This document shows positions 1 to 14,600 of a DNA stretch of 64,000 bases, in pieces. This DNA is from Urechis unicinctus (lineage: Eukaryota; Annelida; Polychaeta; Xenopneusta; Urechidae). The stretch lies in the NCBI GenBank assembly GCA_034190875.2, contig CM067354.1, forward strand, positions 73,253,688 to 73,317,687, written 5' to 3'. A program made the translations under genes and the position numbers. A model generated the notes under the pieces. That model saw nothing but the letters and a program-made list of their open reading frames with translations. It did no database searches and was not told the DNA's origin. Within the stretch, counting starts at the first letter, position 1; each line of letters begins with the position of its first letter.

Positions 1-3000
1 GCTTGGAATATGTATTTACTACTCGATTCAACATTTTGTTTCGTCAAATGCGCGTCGATTGCTGGATATTTATTAACCAGTGCAATATGATTGCATTATG
101 GACGATTTATGATATGATATCATTGGGCAATGGCCGGCTAGATTACAAGCCGATAAGTAATGTTAAATATAATATCCTGAATGCAAGATAACACAGTAGA
201 ATAATAATCCGCTACGCACACTAACTGATTCTGTTTTATATAACTGACCAAATGATTTTTGAAACAGCGAATGTTATCATATATGCCTTCCAGTGTTGGC
301 GCATCAGTCAAATGACGATAGGATTGCGTACTTAATATTATCATACATGCGGACAGCTAAAGGAATGGTTAGACGAATAAAGCAGATATATACACTTTAT
401 TCGTATTGAGAAACCCTCAACACTGGCAGTTGTTACTCGTTCTCAAATCATTAAATGCAGGTAACAGCAATCATTGAACCCTGCTGATCTGAAAGTAGTG
501 CATAACTGGATGTAACTTTTGCACCATCGTTATCCAGTCAGCGTTGCGCGACACTAAAATAAGAGCTAACCTTGGAAAGACATTTTGTTATGAGCTAATG
601 ATTATCGTATAGAATTCAAGATCATCGATGTCAAATATCGTTCCATGCCAAAAGTTATTGCGTATGTTCTGCGTTAGTGCACCTACCCGAATGTCGACCG
701 TTTAGTCCCGGGAAACCAATATAATCATACAACTTATTGCAATGAATGTGCCAACTGCTAAAGGTGCAATCGAGTTCGTTTCGGATGTGATAGAACTTGT
801 GCTGAACATTGTTCCGAAATATTTAGTAACAAAACTACCGTATATTGCATTGTTTTAATTGCATTCATAAATTGTACTTATTGTCTCATAATATAATGCT
901 GCAGAAAATGACCCACGAAGGACTCTTACACGTTACAAATAGCTCTACCTTGCAATGCGTATAGCTAATTAATAGCGCCGTGAAAGAGAACATCGCGAAG
1001 ATTACCCCTCCCGCGTCATCGGAATGATTTCCCGGGGCCTTTTGTGATGGATCGATGCTCGTAAATTTCTATAACGCTAGCAATATGACAAATTGTTGGT
1101 CTATTCCATCAATAAATCACTCGACACGGTGGTATTGTATGTTCCTTCGTAATATATGACAACGGTGTAATTTTCATCGACTAAATTATCCATAATAATT
1201 TTATCTATATTCATGTTCACACTTGCAACATGATTGCATCATGTCAATGAGGAGCTGTTCGCGGACAAAAGTAAGTTGAAGCAATCTTCACTTCAACGAT
1301 CAAAAGGAGTTTCATATTCTGATGAAAGTCATACAATCGACAAAAAGCTTGTGGTATTTTAGAACAGCGAGCTGTGATGCCCTACTCACTACCACCAAGT
1401 GGTTTGATTGAACATTGTGCCTTAACATTTCGTTTTCCAAGCAGCTGTAAATTCTATCGAATACGATGGTGTCCGATTGATTTCGATGCGACTCTGAGGT
1501 ACTATTGGCGCAGAATACATGAAAATATTATTCAGAAAATTTCTAAGAAAAGGAAATGCTTTTCTGCAGATAAATGTTTATTGTTAATACAGCTCGTATA
1601 CGACCGTATATTGGTAATATAAGTCGAACGTAGAAGTTTTTCGATACATATATGACGGTGCAGTTAATGTTTATCTATAAATACATGCCTTCCTTTCCAA
1701 ATTTAACGTTATCTTCCCGCTGCCTACAAGCATTGCACGTAAATCACTATGTGGTGCAACGTATAACATTTGTGATTGGAACGGAGATAACCCTAACGCG
1801 TAATTTCCATTTAGAACCCCTCATTCTATTCAACATTGTCGTATTGTTGATACTGCCATCATCGCTAAATCTCACGCAAAACTCTGCTGCTACTTATAGC
1901 AAACGTACACCTCCAGCTACACTAACGCTGTTATCACTTGGCTATGCTGCACATGTCAGTTGTCAAGTCTACTTGTCAAGCACAAAACGTATGCGACTGT
2001 TTGGGGAGCAAAGTCATGGGTAATAAATATCACATTCCGCATTTGACTAAATGCACTTTAGAACTACTCTACCACTCAACAAACCTGGCATTTGCGTCAC
2101 CGTCGTAATGAATTATAATGTAACAACCCAAATGTGTTACTGTTTCAGCCGCAAAACAGCTATCATCCTGTCACCAAATACTTTCTACTATCTATTTCAA
2201 TATCCGACGTTATATGTGACGATTAAAACTCCCGTAAACACATGCTGTTGTGCAACCAATAAGTGATAATGCTAAGATGCTGAAGTAGGATCGTTTATAT
2301 CATATTTTCTTTACTCATGCCTATTGTTACGGTGCTGATCACAGACTATGCGATTTGCCAAGATGTGCTACTGGATGAAGATAACCTGGCGATTGCTAAC
2401 CCGATTGGATCCAATTACAGATATGTCCTGTTCATTCGTTATATTCTAAAGCAATGAGAACATCATGGGGTATAACATTAACCACTGATCCACTCTTGCA
2501 ACGTTCATTTATGCATATATTCAGGTACTCACTCTATCAGCCACCCAATCAGTAATTCAAGTACTCACTCGTTTGTGGCTTTGCGAACGTTTAGTGCTTT
2601 GCCTGCGTTATCATCTCGCTGTCGTTTGTAGTGTTTGATAACATAATTATATTCATTTAGGTATCGGATTAGCGAAACAATATCACCAAAGTAATTATTC
2701 CTACTATCAACAAATATTACAGATACTCCACTGCGTAGTTAAATAAAAGTGGAGAACTATCGACTACAAGGATGAACGAATAACCTCGTCTTACTTTCTC
2801 AGTTGAATACGTAATTTACGAGAGTAACCCTGACGCTTTGACAACATTAAGGCGCTGTTGAATTTTATTTCATCAAGTCGTTACCGCAAATGCCAATAAC
2901 ATTGAGGGAAGAAAAAATGAATTTGGTTCAATTCGAAATGTGCCAATAATAACTGACGCCGTCGCCGTCGCAATCTGACATACACTTTTTACGCCTGACA

Positions 3001-4632
3001 GCTTCAACAGCGTTTAATAGATATGTCTTTGCGCAAACAGTTGGACAGGTTTGCTAATCGTTAATTGCAAATTACATGAGATTCATAAAGCCATATCCCT
3101 GAAATACTTAGTATTGATAAAACTAATGGCTTGCCAGCCAATACTGTTGCGTACAATTCCTTACCATCGATCTTTGCAGTTGAGACTTAAACACAACGCT
3201 ATCCTTACGGTCTGAACTATAGCAACTGTAAGTTATTGACGCTGTCAAGTACAATCAATGGATGACAGATTGTTGTGGTAAAAGCTATGGTCATTAATTA
3301 CTCATCCTGCCATGACCAAACACAATATAGACAATATATACCTTCTTTAAGTATCGGCATTCCGCTAACGGATTGATATATTATAGGCAGTAAATCGAAA
3401 TCAATGTGCTCTTAGAAGGTTACGGTGCGTTCATCTCCGTAATTGATTACAATGGTCTTCATTTACGTGCAATGTTTGAAGATGAAGAGAGTTGATCATT
3501 TAAATCATCTAATTGACAGCTCATAACAGCAACAAAGTGGATTGTTTCAACCACTTGAGTGAATGTCTAAATGAGGAAATAGAACAGGTGTATAATTGAG
3601 ATGGTAAGCTAGTTGTCAATACTCTTATCACCGAAGTCTTGTGGCGCGTTCGCATCGAATTCTGCTGTATTTGACATCGCACACAAAACTCACACCGATC
3701 CCAAAAAAAACCTGCTTTTGGTTAATATTAGGTCAGGGAATTTACAACTGCTACAACAAGCAATAAACTAAGCAGTTTTTTTATGTATTTGATGTGTGTT
3801 TTTTTTATACGATTCAGATGACTGTTCTATGCATAGTATGTTAATACCCACCCGAAGTATGTAATGCCCTCAGAGACCAGATATACTTTGACCAATAAAT
3901 TATTCAACTTACCGGCCCCTGCATAACCCAGTGGATGCAGTGGAATCACATAATTAGCCAATTGATGTATTTCCCAAAACTTGAAACCCTTGCACTAGGT
4001 AGCTGTTCCCGCACAGCTACATCACATATAAACAAACTTGCGTATAATTCCATATTAAGAGTTCATCGTTGCCTCAACTGACCAAATAACCAGCAATTTG
4101 CATTAGCCTGGAATTTCTTACGTCGTAGCCAGGTTCTGCAGGCAATGCTATGCTTGGCAATCGATCATCAGGAAATGGCATATTCCTAGATGGATTTAAT
4201 GAGCAATGGTAAAACTCATCGGGATGCAGTCGTTGGCGATCTGCCAACAGCTGATCAATAACAACGCGTAAAATAAGGCATCAATGAGCACACTGATATC
4301 GTCACCTATAGCCCCTGTATAGCATCAATGGTTGAGAAAAAAGTTGCCCACATGGCGTACAGTCTATTTCAATCTTAACCTGATTTAGTGCCTCACGTAG
4401 GAGTAATCAGGGAGTCGTCATCGCCTTACACCTCGCCAATGCGAAAGAACTCGGAAAGTATCAAACATAGATTTCCAAACACTAAACCAGATTACCTCTT
4501 TTAATACCAAACCAGTGGCTTAGTCAGAAAATATATTTTTTAAGCTTCGCACGAGCAACTTACTTTGCAAAGCCAGAGACCAAAGAGAAATCTGCATTCG
4601 TAAATCCAGATGGACACTACGAATTCGTCAAC

Positions 4633-4827
4633 ATGTTGTTATGCATGATGGATGCTGAAGCTATCTTCATGAGATGTATGAGGAAGATGCTGAGGTGTCT
4701 TGATCCTGTAGAGAGGTACATTGATACCCTGCTACCGTGTGTACTCATATGGAACTTCAACCTGATGTTACAGCATATGAATAGTGTGAAACCATTTGCC
4801 GCAGCAATATTTGTCTACGCCGAGTAA
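4633..4827 (+). other. ORF remnant in long repeat, copy A
   Basis: A 64-codon open frame in copy A resembles open frames at the equivalent place in copy B (41,671-42,048, plus) and inverted copy C (48,983-49,387, minus). Shared elements are an acidic D-A-E-A stretch, then Y-I-D-T-L-L, then an N-rich block. The similarity may simply reflect shared DNA ancestry rather than protein conservation. I do not recognise a domain and assign no function. If it was ever coding, it is probably part of a dead transposon gene. Confidence 0.3.
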
Positions 4828-5245
4828 CTGAGCGGTCGTATCTAGCTATAAAATGAGTGCTTCAGTATAAATATATCTCTAAAGAATAATGTCTGTTAAC
4901 AGTTTTTATTTACAATCACGATATCAAATAAACCCAGCTATCCTTTTGCTACTTGACGGGCGTTTTATTAATGACGGACGACTCAAGAAAAAATGATGTA
5001 AAACCCATTTAATTCACTCCGAGTGAATGTCAAGTTTACTCCCAAATTTGAGCATAACCATAGTAGCGACGATAATCTGAAACAAGATTTATCGTTCTTT
5101 AGATGACCACTATGGTATAGAAATGTGGTTTCTATACTACTCATTATTAGGACTCGACCCTAGCGACTGTCACCCTTTAATTGCTTTGCATGGTCGCTCA
5201 CCAATATTGGCTGCCTGCCCCTCAAGGTGTTCAAGGGGGTCGTTA

Positions 5246-5308
5246 AACTATGTGCTCTTATGGTGCTCATGACATAACTATGTGCTCTTATAGTGCTCAT
5301 GACATAAC
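5246..5308. repeat. 30-bp tandem duplication
   Basis: Two nearly identical 30-bp units beginning AACTATGTGCTCTTAT lie side by side; they differ at one base (TGG/TAG). It is a local duplication in non-coding DNA. Confidence 0.85.
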
Positions 5309-7379
5309 AAATCAAGGTAGCAAAGGAACAGTGAATGTACAAAAATACCTGCCAATTGTCTCATTGCTTAGCGTTTACCTGTCTGTGACGGCACGTTTCT
5401 TTTGTCATTAACGGCATGTCACAATCAAATGATCTGTAATAAAATGGAGCAATGAGTAAAGCTCCTGGGAGCGACGGCGGTTTCCACTGGGCGAAAACTT
5501 TGGGGATAAAGATGGTGCCTCTGAAGCAACAATTTTGGTGCCGATCGGGACTTGTTGGTGTTGCACTTTTAAAATGTAGAGACGCGTTATGACAATCACA
5601 TGAACCATGTAAGTTTTTGCAAATCCGAAATTAAGGATTTTCTTTGCTGGCAAATGCAAGTTGTGCATCCCATGTAAAAACTTATTATGTAAAACTCGCA
5701 AGGCAAGATTGCATAACAATCAAATTTGTCAGTTCTTTTATACTGTGTTAACCTGCCACGCTACGCTATGGTTACATGTAGAGCCTACACATAAATCCCT
5801 ACCAATGCATAACCATCCTCTCTACAATATGAATACCCAGCTTTGAACTGCATTTATCAACCCAATTGTGAATGGCCAATGGGCGAGGTCGCACGCGGTA
5901 CTCGATTGCTGATGTTCACCTCGGGTTGTGCATCTTGAGTACAATGCATAAATATACACTCTTGAGAGACGTAAAAAGGACTCGTAAATATATGGAGGGC
6001 ATCTTGTCAAAGGAAACGGCAGCCCTATATGCATGTTTGTGTGTGTGCGTCAGCACGTGCGGTTCATCACAAATAGGAAGATTCATCGCGTTGCCCCCGT
6101 TTAATGCTGTGGTAGTGGATAATGCTTGAACAAAATGACATCGTCAATATCTAACTAGTCATAGTGGGAAGCATCTCTCAGGGGGATGACAATAACCATT
6201 CCGGTTGTGCATTAGTATCGGCAAGGTATCTAGCTGATACGTTGCATGTATTGAGCCGTCTTGTATCTAGTTTTAAGTGAACGATAATACAAATGAGTCC
6301 ACCATAATATTTTCAACCGACGATTTTAACAGTTTTTGTTTACAATTACTCTGCCACAACTTCTACGGATGTAGCCCACATTCCTCGAAGAGCCGGTATC
6401 CTAGACGCCAAAACCGCCGTATCAGCTTCAACGAAGTACCATTTAGGCAAAGTGGCGTACGGGCTAGGTGCCTATCGGCACAAAGCTATAAGCCATCAGA
6501 GGCATAACTTTTACGAAATAATAGGTTGAATCAAATGATGCTTATTGAACACAAATCTAAGAAGCATGATGTTTTTTTCCAGACTGTATCACTCTGTTAC
6601 GGGAAACTTTGTGTAATTTATTTCACGTCACTATGCCCTAATCTGTGAATAAAACAATTACTGCGATTGTTTGGGTGGTAATCAATCACTCCCCAGAGAT
6701 TCATCCAATCACATGAAAATGACCGGAAGAACGATTATACAAGTCAAATTGACTTCGAAGTAAAATGTTCATAGACGTGACTTAATGAGTTCTCTGCAGC
6801 TTCGACAACAACCGAAAGCGATATATGATGGGTGCAGCATGATTATAATTTATACTGACGAAAGGTACCCACAGAAGATGAAGTTAAGTGCGGTCGTATC
6901 GTTTCATATATTTTGCAATGTCTTGTTCATATACGCGATTGCTTCGTTCACCTTGAAAACCATGAGGTAGAGTAATAATAACTACGTGTCTATAATGACA
7001 AGAGCAGAAAAACAACAGTCAAATAGCGGGCTGAAACTGGCAAGTGTAGACCAGCCTAGCGCAATTAAACACGGAAGCTTGTAATTGAGCATTATAATTC
7101 ATACTCTTCCTGCCAGCATTGGACGTTAATGATCTCGGCTTCACATTCGATGAGTTTTCAAACAACGCCCACGGCATATCAATATATAACTGCTAGAGTC
7201 ATCCTCAGCACACCACCGATATTTATTAGCATGGCGGTAAAACGGGCTGCATTATTGTATAGTGAAACATAAATCAGGTGATTTAATCACATACCATGAT
7301 AGTTATAGAACGCTTCTCTTCATCTTACTAGATGTAGATACTATGTGAAATATGATTCATCACCCTGATAATGAAGTCG

Positions 7380-9010
7380 CGTCATCGCGCGATTACGAAG
7401 CAATGCTCGCAGTACGAGCGTTCTAACCTTGCTGCTGTATTCTACATTCTGTATTTCTTGCGGCATCGGAAATACGCCGGATGACTTAAATATATTATAC
7501 ATCTTCCCTGAGCAAGAGAACGCACTATTGCATCATTGTTCAAATTTAAGCGCAGGAATTACTCAACCTTGTTTTTCAACTTAGCAGACCTGAATGAAAG
7601 TACCACCCAGGTTATATGAATATAGCCACTGCAATGACGGACGTATTTCACTGCTTAATGCAACAAATGTTTCAATTACTGTAATCGCTACAATGTATTG
7701 CTCCCATATCAGCACGAATACCGACGGGTTCAGTGCTCAGACAAAGATGGACTGGCTGTAGCATAAGCAAATCAACTGATCGAAACATCAGGGCTGATAC
7801 TGCCTGATTAGAAACCATATGCTATGTGTTAATGCGTTAAGTTATGGGAAGGTTTATTGAGTCAACTAAATGTAATACACGTCGCATTCTCATTACCCCT
7901 ATATATTGCTTCAGGCAATGGATAGACAACTCTATACTATCCGTTCAATAAATTTGTCAATGTTTACTCACAAATGAGCTGTGATAACATTAAGCACATC
8001 ATGGCATATGCAACCTAAGGAAAACATTGTCTTCCGTTCGCATTGTGATCACCATTAGCGAATATACATCCTAAGGCTTATCGATCGTTGAGGTCATTAG
8101 AATATTATTCCGCACTCTGCTGCATCTGTTGTGGACACTCAAAAGAAGGCAATAAATTATTCCCCACGTGACCATAGCCTAACCCTCAAACACAAAGTAA
8201 CACTTTAATTGCAGGGGTAGCAAAAAATTCCTAACAAGGGATTGTTCAAATAACGTGAAGACTCTTAGAATAAATTAATTAATCAGCAAAGATGTAAACA
8301 GGCTGCAACTGTAAATATCGTTTCTATTTCATTAATTGTTATCATACATTCAAATCATTGCCCCCAGAAAGCATTATAAGTAACAAAGGAGATACGATTC
8401 AACTAGGTCAGGTCAGCCAGTGACTGTGATGAAATCTTTATGGGATGGTTATCTTAGAATAATCCGGGTGCAACATTGAAGACACAGCGCACATTCATTA
8501 ACATTTAAAAACAATATGCAGCTCAAGTTGATTCTAACATTCGGCAATCCTAATATATCAAATATCCTTGCTATGCCAGAATAACACACTCTCTCAACAA
8601 AGCACCTGATTATAATATCGCACCCATGCAATAATATTAAATGTGTGACATTCTGGTCATATTGGATGGGAAAGCAAGTTGGAAGAGCGCCGATACTTTT
8701 CTGGGATTGCATCATAACAATAATCGAATGCTCTGACTATCACCGCATCACCTAGGGCAGGTATATGCTGACTTGTATGGATTCTTGAAAGCACTTCCGA
8801 AGTATTGAGTAATGCGATGCGCTAAGTAATAATTAGCAAGCTCAATAGAAGGCACTAACTCTTCACTGCGTAATTGGAGCGCAAGAATCACACAACCGTG
8901 GCATTCATCTTACCAGGCATAAAATATAGAACCACCCAGGCTTTATGAAAACAGCCACTGCAATGACATATTTCATTGCTCACTGACACTAATAATACAA
9001 TTATTACTGT
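7380..9010 (+). repeat. Internal duplication in copy A
   Basis: The segment at about 7,540-7,680 recurs in the same orientation at about 8,875-8,995. Both share ACCACCCAGG followed by a tract around GCCACTGCAATGAC and then TTTCA(C/T)TGCT. The two blocks are about 1.3 kb apart, which indicates a tandem or nested duplication inside the repeat. Divergence is substantial, so it is old. Confidence 0.6.
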
Positions 9011-10491
9011 GACTCAATTGGCATTGCTTTCGCTTATTCAGAACTTTGACAAACAATTACAAATGCAACAATGATTCTAACGAGCATAATTCACTTCGAG
9101 TGCATTTGATGCAACCCACTCAGTTTCACATAAATCTTCCTCGAATAAGTGGCAAATGTTGGAGAAAACTGCATTATAAACCACATGGTGTATGATTCTC
9201 AACCCAAGGTAATAAATGATATTTCGCATAATGCCGACATACCCTGCAAGATTAATGCATTATTGACGTTTTCACACGTACCTTTAATATGCCATACGCT
9301 TGTGTAGTGTGCATTTGCATATGACTATCATTTATAAAGAAAGTCGATTTGTACAATGTCTGAGCTCATGTAACGTTACCGGCAAAAAACAGAAATTCTT
9401 CAGCAGTCATTACGTCCAACCTTAATGGGTATTGCAAAACAATGGACTTAACCACTGCGTAATCATCTATAACGTTCACCAACGAAATGATACAAACAAA
9501 TTCCTTCGTTCTATTGTAACTTGGTCAATGTGAATTTCTAGATATCGCTGCTCTCCCTATTTGTCCAATATATCTTTCTCTGTGCTATACCAAACGCACA
9601 ACGATGGTTGTATGTGGATGTTAAGCATGATTTAGCTGTAGTAGGACACGAGCTGAGTATGAAGCCATTTTAGCAATATATTGTTTTTCCAATGCAATCA
9701 AATTCTAGGAGCCAAATTATGCATAGTTTTACTTCAACTATGTTTACTCCAAAACTTCCTTCGCAAAGATTATAATTTCGGCTGTATCCGACACGTCAAA
9801 ATCTTGTAAGAGACGCGGTTCTGAAATTCATAATGCGTTTAATATCATATATCTACCTCGTTATTAATGGGATAATGCAAAGCACCAATGCCAATCGTTA
9901 TGAAGCAGATCACTGGCGATGCGGATCGCTAAAAACCTGCCGAACGTTAACCCAATAGTCAACTTCAATATTAGCATTTATAATGACAACATGACAGCCG
10001 GCCACCATATACAGATATACCATTGAAATCTCGTGCGAATGCTTGCAAAATACCGCATCAGCGCCATACATTATCTCTATCGCTCTCTCGCTTTCTTGCT
10101 CTCTGGAGATTTACTTCCCGACTTTTTAACCACGTGTAAACCAGCAATATGTTTATAGTCTGCGATACAGGGATATTGAGAACCATTTCAATCCTTTTGT
10201 TAGGCATTACTCTGTTGAGTAAGAGAAAGCAAATGTTAGGCTACCAGCCATCATCAAATGTTGTTATGAATGGAAACATCCTACCTGTAACGTTGGGATT
10301 ATCATAATAAAAATTGCTACACTCAGACTTGGCAACAGGACTACAATATGTGCCAAACGACCACAAGCTCACGTTTTGACAAAAATATAGCTATTTAAGA
10401 CCTCAATTTACGGCAAGTTTTGAGTACGGATTCCTCTTATGCCCTTGTGATTATCCACACACGCATATGTATATCTACATAAACACAGTAT

Positions 10492-10906
<415 letters not shown>

Positions 10907-11639
10907 ATTACTTGGACAAAGTAAATATTGGTGGTCTAATCAAGAAGTGGTTTAATAGCGAGATAAGACATGTTATGTGGCTGTTTTGTGTCGTTCTTTA
11001 AGACACCTTATATAAAAAAATTGTTAGCCAAATCCAAGGGCTTACGCTGAGTGTTTGTTTGTCGTGAATGTCAATTAATCCTGCTCGTTTCAATCACCGA
11101 TAGGCATCACCTAACGATTGAGTGTGATGCCATGCATAAAATTGAGCAATAAAACACTCTCGCTTTGGCGTGGCATTAAAACGTATTCATACCTTACCGT
11201 TATTTTCATCAGAATATACCTGCATCCGATGCCCAAAGCAGTTTTTGTTGTGGGGCTGAAATAGGCGCTGAATAATTTGGCAAATCGGATGCTGTGTTCC
11301 CCTCTTAATAAAGAGTCATATCAACAAATACGCTGTAATCAGCTGGTGGTTATTTGATGACCTCTGTTCAATCCTATGTTCTGTAAAGGCCACGAGAGAC
11401 AGGACAACTAGCCCCTCATGGCATGATTGCCTTGCCGATATTTTCTTCGAATCAGGCGTGCGTAGCTGTAGCCCTATAAACACATGCCCAATGCACATTT
11501 ATGGGTCGTTTAAGGACCTTCATGTAGCAGGGCGCACATTGAGCTATGAAATATATGAGGGCGTTTCTTCCATGACTTATGTTGAGTAAATAGGGAGCAT
11601 TTCTAAATACCGATCAGCTATCGTATAGCCAGTAATGGG

Positions 11640-14600
11640 ATTTTGGGAGATTCAGGTTGGAGTATGAGGGTTCGGTTTGCAGCAGATATCGCATTCGAAT
11701 TCAGCTGGCATGCACATAGACGACCACAATTACCACACCTTACATCCATGCAGAGTGGCGTCTTGTGTCACATGTCATTACATATTGGTGCTTTTAATGG
11801 CGAATGCTACTATTTCCAAACACTTGAGCGTGCTAAGAAGCTTATTGTTTATCGTGCATTGTGGCATGATATCTCCAACGGCGACATATTGATTAGTATG
11901 TAATCAAATTACGATGTTTAAATCTGATCTATGCTGCTTGTAATTGCCTCCGTTTCTCGTCGAGACACTTACGCGTGTCACTGCTTGTGCTGGTCGCATT
12001 TCTATATATTTTACGCCGGTAAAATATCATGCATGTAAATTATCAAACAGGTTTTTAAAAAGCCTTTTTGTTTAGGCATATGGCAGTGAATACATGGTTA
12101 AAAATAATCTTAGGCATAACCCCGAAAAGAGATTAGCTAACAATGGAAAACATGAGAATTAGAAAATAAAATAGAGATAAACAAGCTATAGAATAATTGA
12201 ATGCGCGGTATTGGTTCGTCTATGTTCCTGTCTTCAAATATATTGGTTGGTTAACCTTGGTTCGTGAATAGAGCGAGTATTCCGTATGCCTCCTAAGTGG
12301 AACTTATATGACTTAACGTGCTTATAGTGATTAAGCTCTTGCCTAAAGGCTAAGACTATGGTTAAACTGCTCAGCTTAAATGCCACACGTAACAGCCTAG
12401 TACAATATTTTATGTAAGCTACAGAACAATTAGTTAATTTACTGGATTACACTCAAGCCTAGTTTACTGTATCATGTTCTGCGAGAATAATTCTTTGTAT
12501 ACGCGCGCTGATTGTATAGACGATGTTACGTAGAAAATGCAGATTGATAGATAAGGTCACCACAATTCGCAACAGGACGATATGAAGCCCAAGTAGCATG
12601 GCTTATGTGCAGTTCAAACACGCTCTTCTGTGCATTATTTAAATGTGTTCAGCATATAGTTGTTCAATTTGGTTTAAGCAAACATTAACGCACACGTGTA
12701 TTCACTTCACATCAACATCACACATGTATTTTTACACAATTGTTAGGGTTGGTATTAAAGTAACGCTTTCATAAACTACCAGAGTGTTAGAGACAGAAAA
12801 TACAATCAGACAGGCAAAATCACACATTTCGCGTTTGATTGCATTATCATTAACGCAATAGAATACCGCACAAGCCGACGATGGTGCGGCGAATGGCAAT
12901 GTTCCATGGGGATAAGTCCATCAAGACGCAACATTGGACTCCGCTTTTATGAAGAGTGGGTTAAATTTCGCGTCGCCACTGTAACGATTGTGACATTAAG
13001 TTGTGTCTTTGAGTAGGTTTCTACGTGCTTCACATATATTTCCTCGCTCATCTCCTGTGATGTTGAATTCATCTTACCCGGACACTCGGGAGTCGCCATC
13101 GCATATTATGTCAAGAGATATGGCAAGTCGAACACTCGGTCCACTACTTCGGTAATATCGGCAGTGGCTGAGCACACAAGCCAAATCAGATATACAGTGC
13201 GGGTAAATACCTAGCTATTAAGATGCCATGCTTGCGTAAGGATGTTCCCAGTACAGAGATAATAACCGTCGCTGGACATTGGCCAAGTAATCAAATAGTT
13301 ATGCAATAGCTTTTGTTAAGTGAAATTTCCCGTCGATAATCATTGCAACAAGTGTAATGAGTACATGAGCGAATATCGACAGCCGTGACGTCAATGAAGG
13401 TGAAATATCAAGGCGCATATGCTTTGGTATTTTATTAGGGAATATATTAAAATGATGGGTTCCGATATACCTATTTAGAGATTGTCGAATAATCACCTGC
13501 AACGACGACGAATAATTTAATCGAGCAGAATATAAAAATACTGAGAAAGTGTGATTGTAAACATATATCCATTAGAACACAGAGTTAGGCGCAGAAGTAT
13601 TCACCCTTGCGATCTCAAACTGCAATCTTGACTTGATCTTTGGTGTAGCTGTTGTAGGCGCCATTGTTCCACGAGCCTTACGTCACTATAACATACCCTA
13701 GATCAACATAACATGCTGTATTAATTTTGAATGGTGACGAGCTTCTTAACCGAGCGCTACACAAAATTAGCTGACATTGGTTGGCCATGACGTGACCGAT
13801 ATGATAGCGGATTTCAATCGAGGTTTATAAGGACAATAATCGGTTGGTGTATATGCCGATACCGTGTATGCAATACCATAGTGCAATGTAAGAGAATAGA
13901 ATATATGACCGAGGCCCACCAGTAACATGTGTTGATTGTTCGGCGTTAGTTGAACTTTTCGCATTCATCGTGGCATATGCTATTTCCAGTGTGATGGGTA
14001 TATGGCATTCAATCCATTTAGAGAAGTTCTATATCCAATAATCCTGATTGTCAACCTGAATGATCGGCCACTGTAGCTCGAGTATCAAGGCAGCATAGTC
14101 GTGATTCGCTTAATCAAACACCTTGGTTAGCACAGGGGCGTGTTTAAGTATTCTGCCTTAGATCTCATTAAGACTATAACTCGGCCACAATAACGCCTCT
14201 AAATTCATTTTATAAATAACAATACTTTCAATGTTTCGGTTTGAAGAGCTCTATTAGGGCTACAGTATTTATGGTTGATATTATTTAACTAACCTGTTTG
14301 GTTTAGGAGCATGAATGTCAGGGCGTAGGTTTTATAAGCGGAATTATGCGAAGCTATCCGCTGCTTTCCCACAACCTATGTATTAATTGCGTAAAGTCAC
14401 GGTTGCAATTATAAGTGAAACATTGACGGTTATAAGGACATATTGGCAAAGAGTGACAAGCGGATAAACCACACTTAATATAATCAGTATCAACTAGCTA
14501 TGGGATTCAAGCGTGGTTTTCAAAACGACAGCAAACGTTGTGTATGATATTTTTACGTCATGCTTAATCCCCAAAAGCTTTGCATACATGACGTATACCT

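Larger units (their letters stand above)
100..8000 (+). repeat. Long diverged host repeat, copy A
   Basis: This AT-rich stretch has no coherent coding signal, but short blocks spread through it recur in the same order in copy B. Examples are 130-350 with 33,055-33,260; 1,860-1,960 with 37,797-37,880; 2,220-2,420 with 39,270-39,500; 3,060-3,420 with 40,290-40,660 (including an identical stretch GTCATTAATTACTCATCC); 3,600-3,710 with 40,840-40,940; 5,440-5,700 with 42,430-42,700; 6,660-6,720 with 43,390-43,450; and 7,740-7,850 with 44,020-44,120. Parts also recur inverted in copy C (4,370-4,440, 4,200-4,260 and 3,240-3,330). It is either an old segmental duplication or a very long, dead transposon family. 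Ends are approximate because they were judged by eye. Confidence 0.7.

Noticed and set aside
11643..11903. 86-codon open frame as a host gene
   Set aside because: No recognisable domain, an overlapping second frame of similar length, AT-rich context and no splice or neighbour evidence. Length alone is not enough in 64 kb of DNA.
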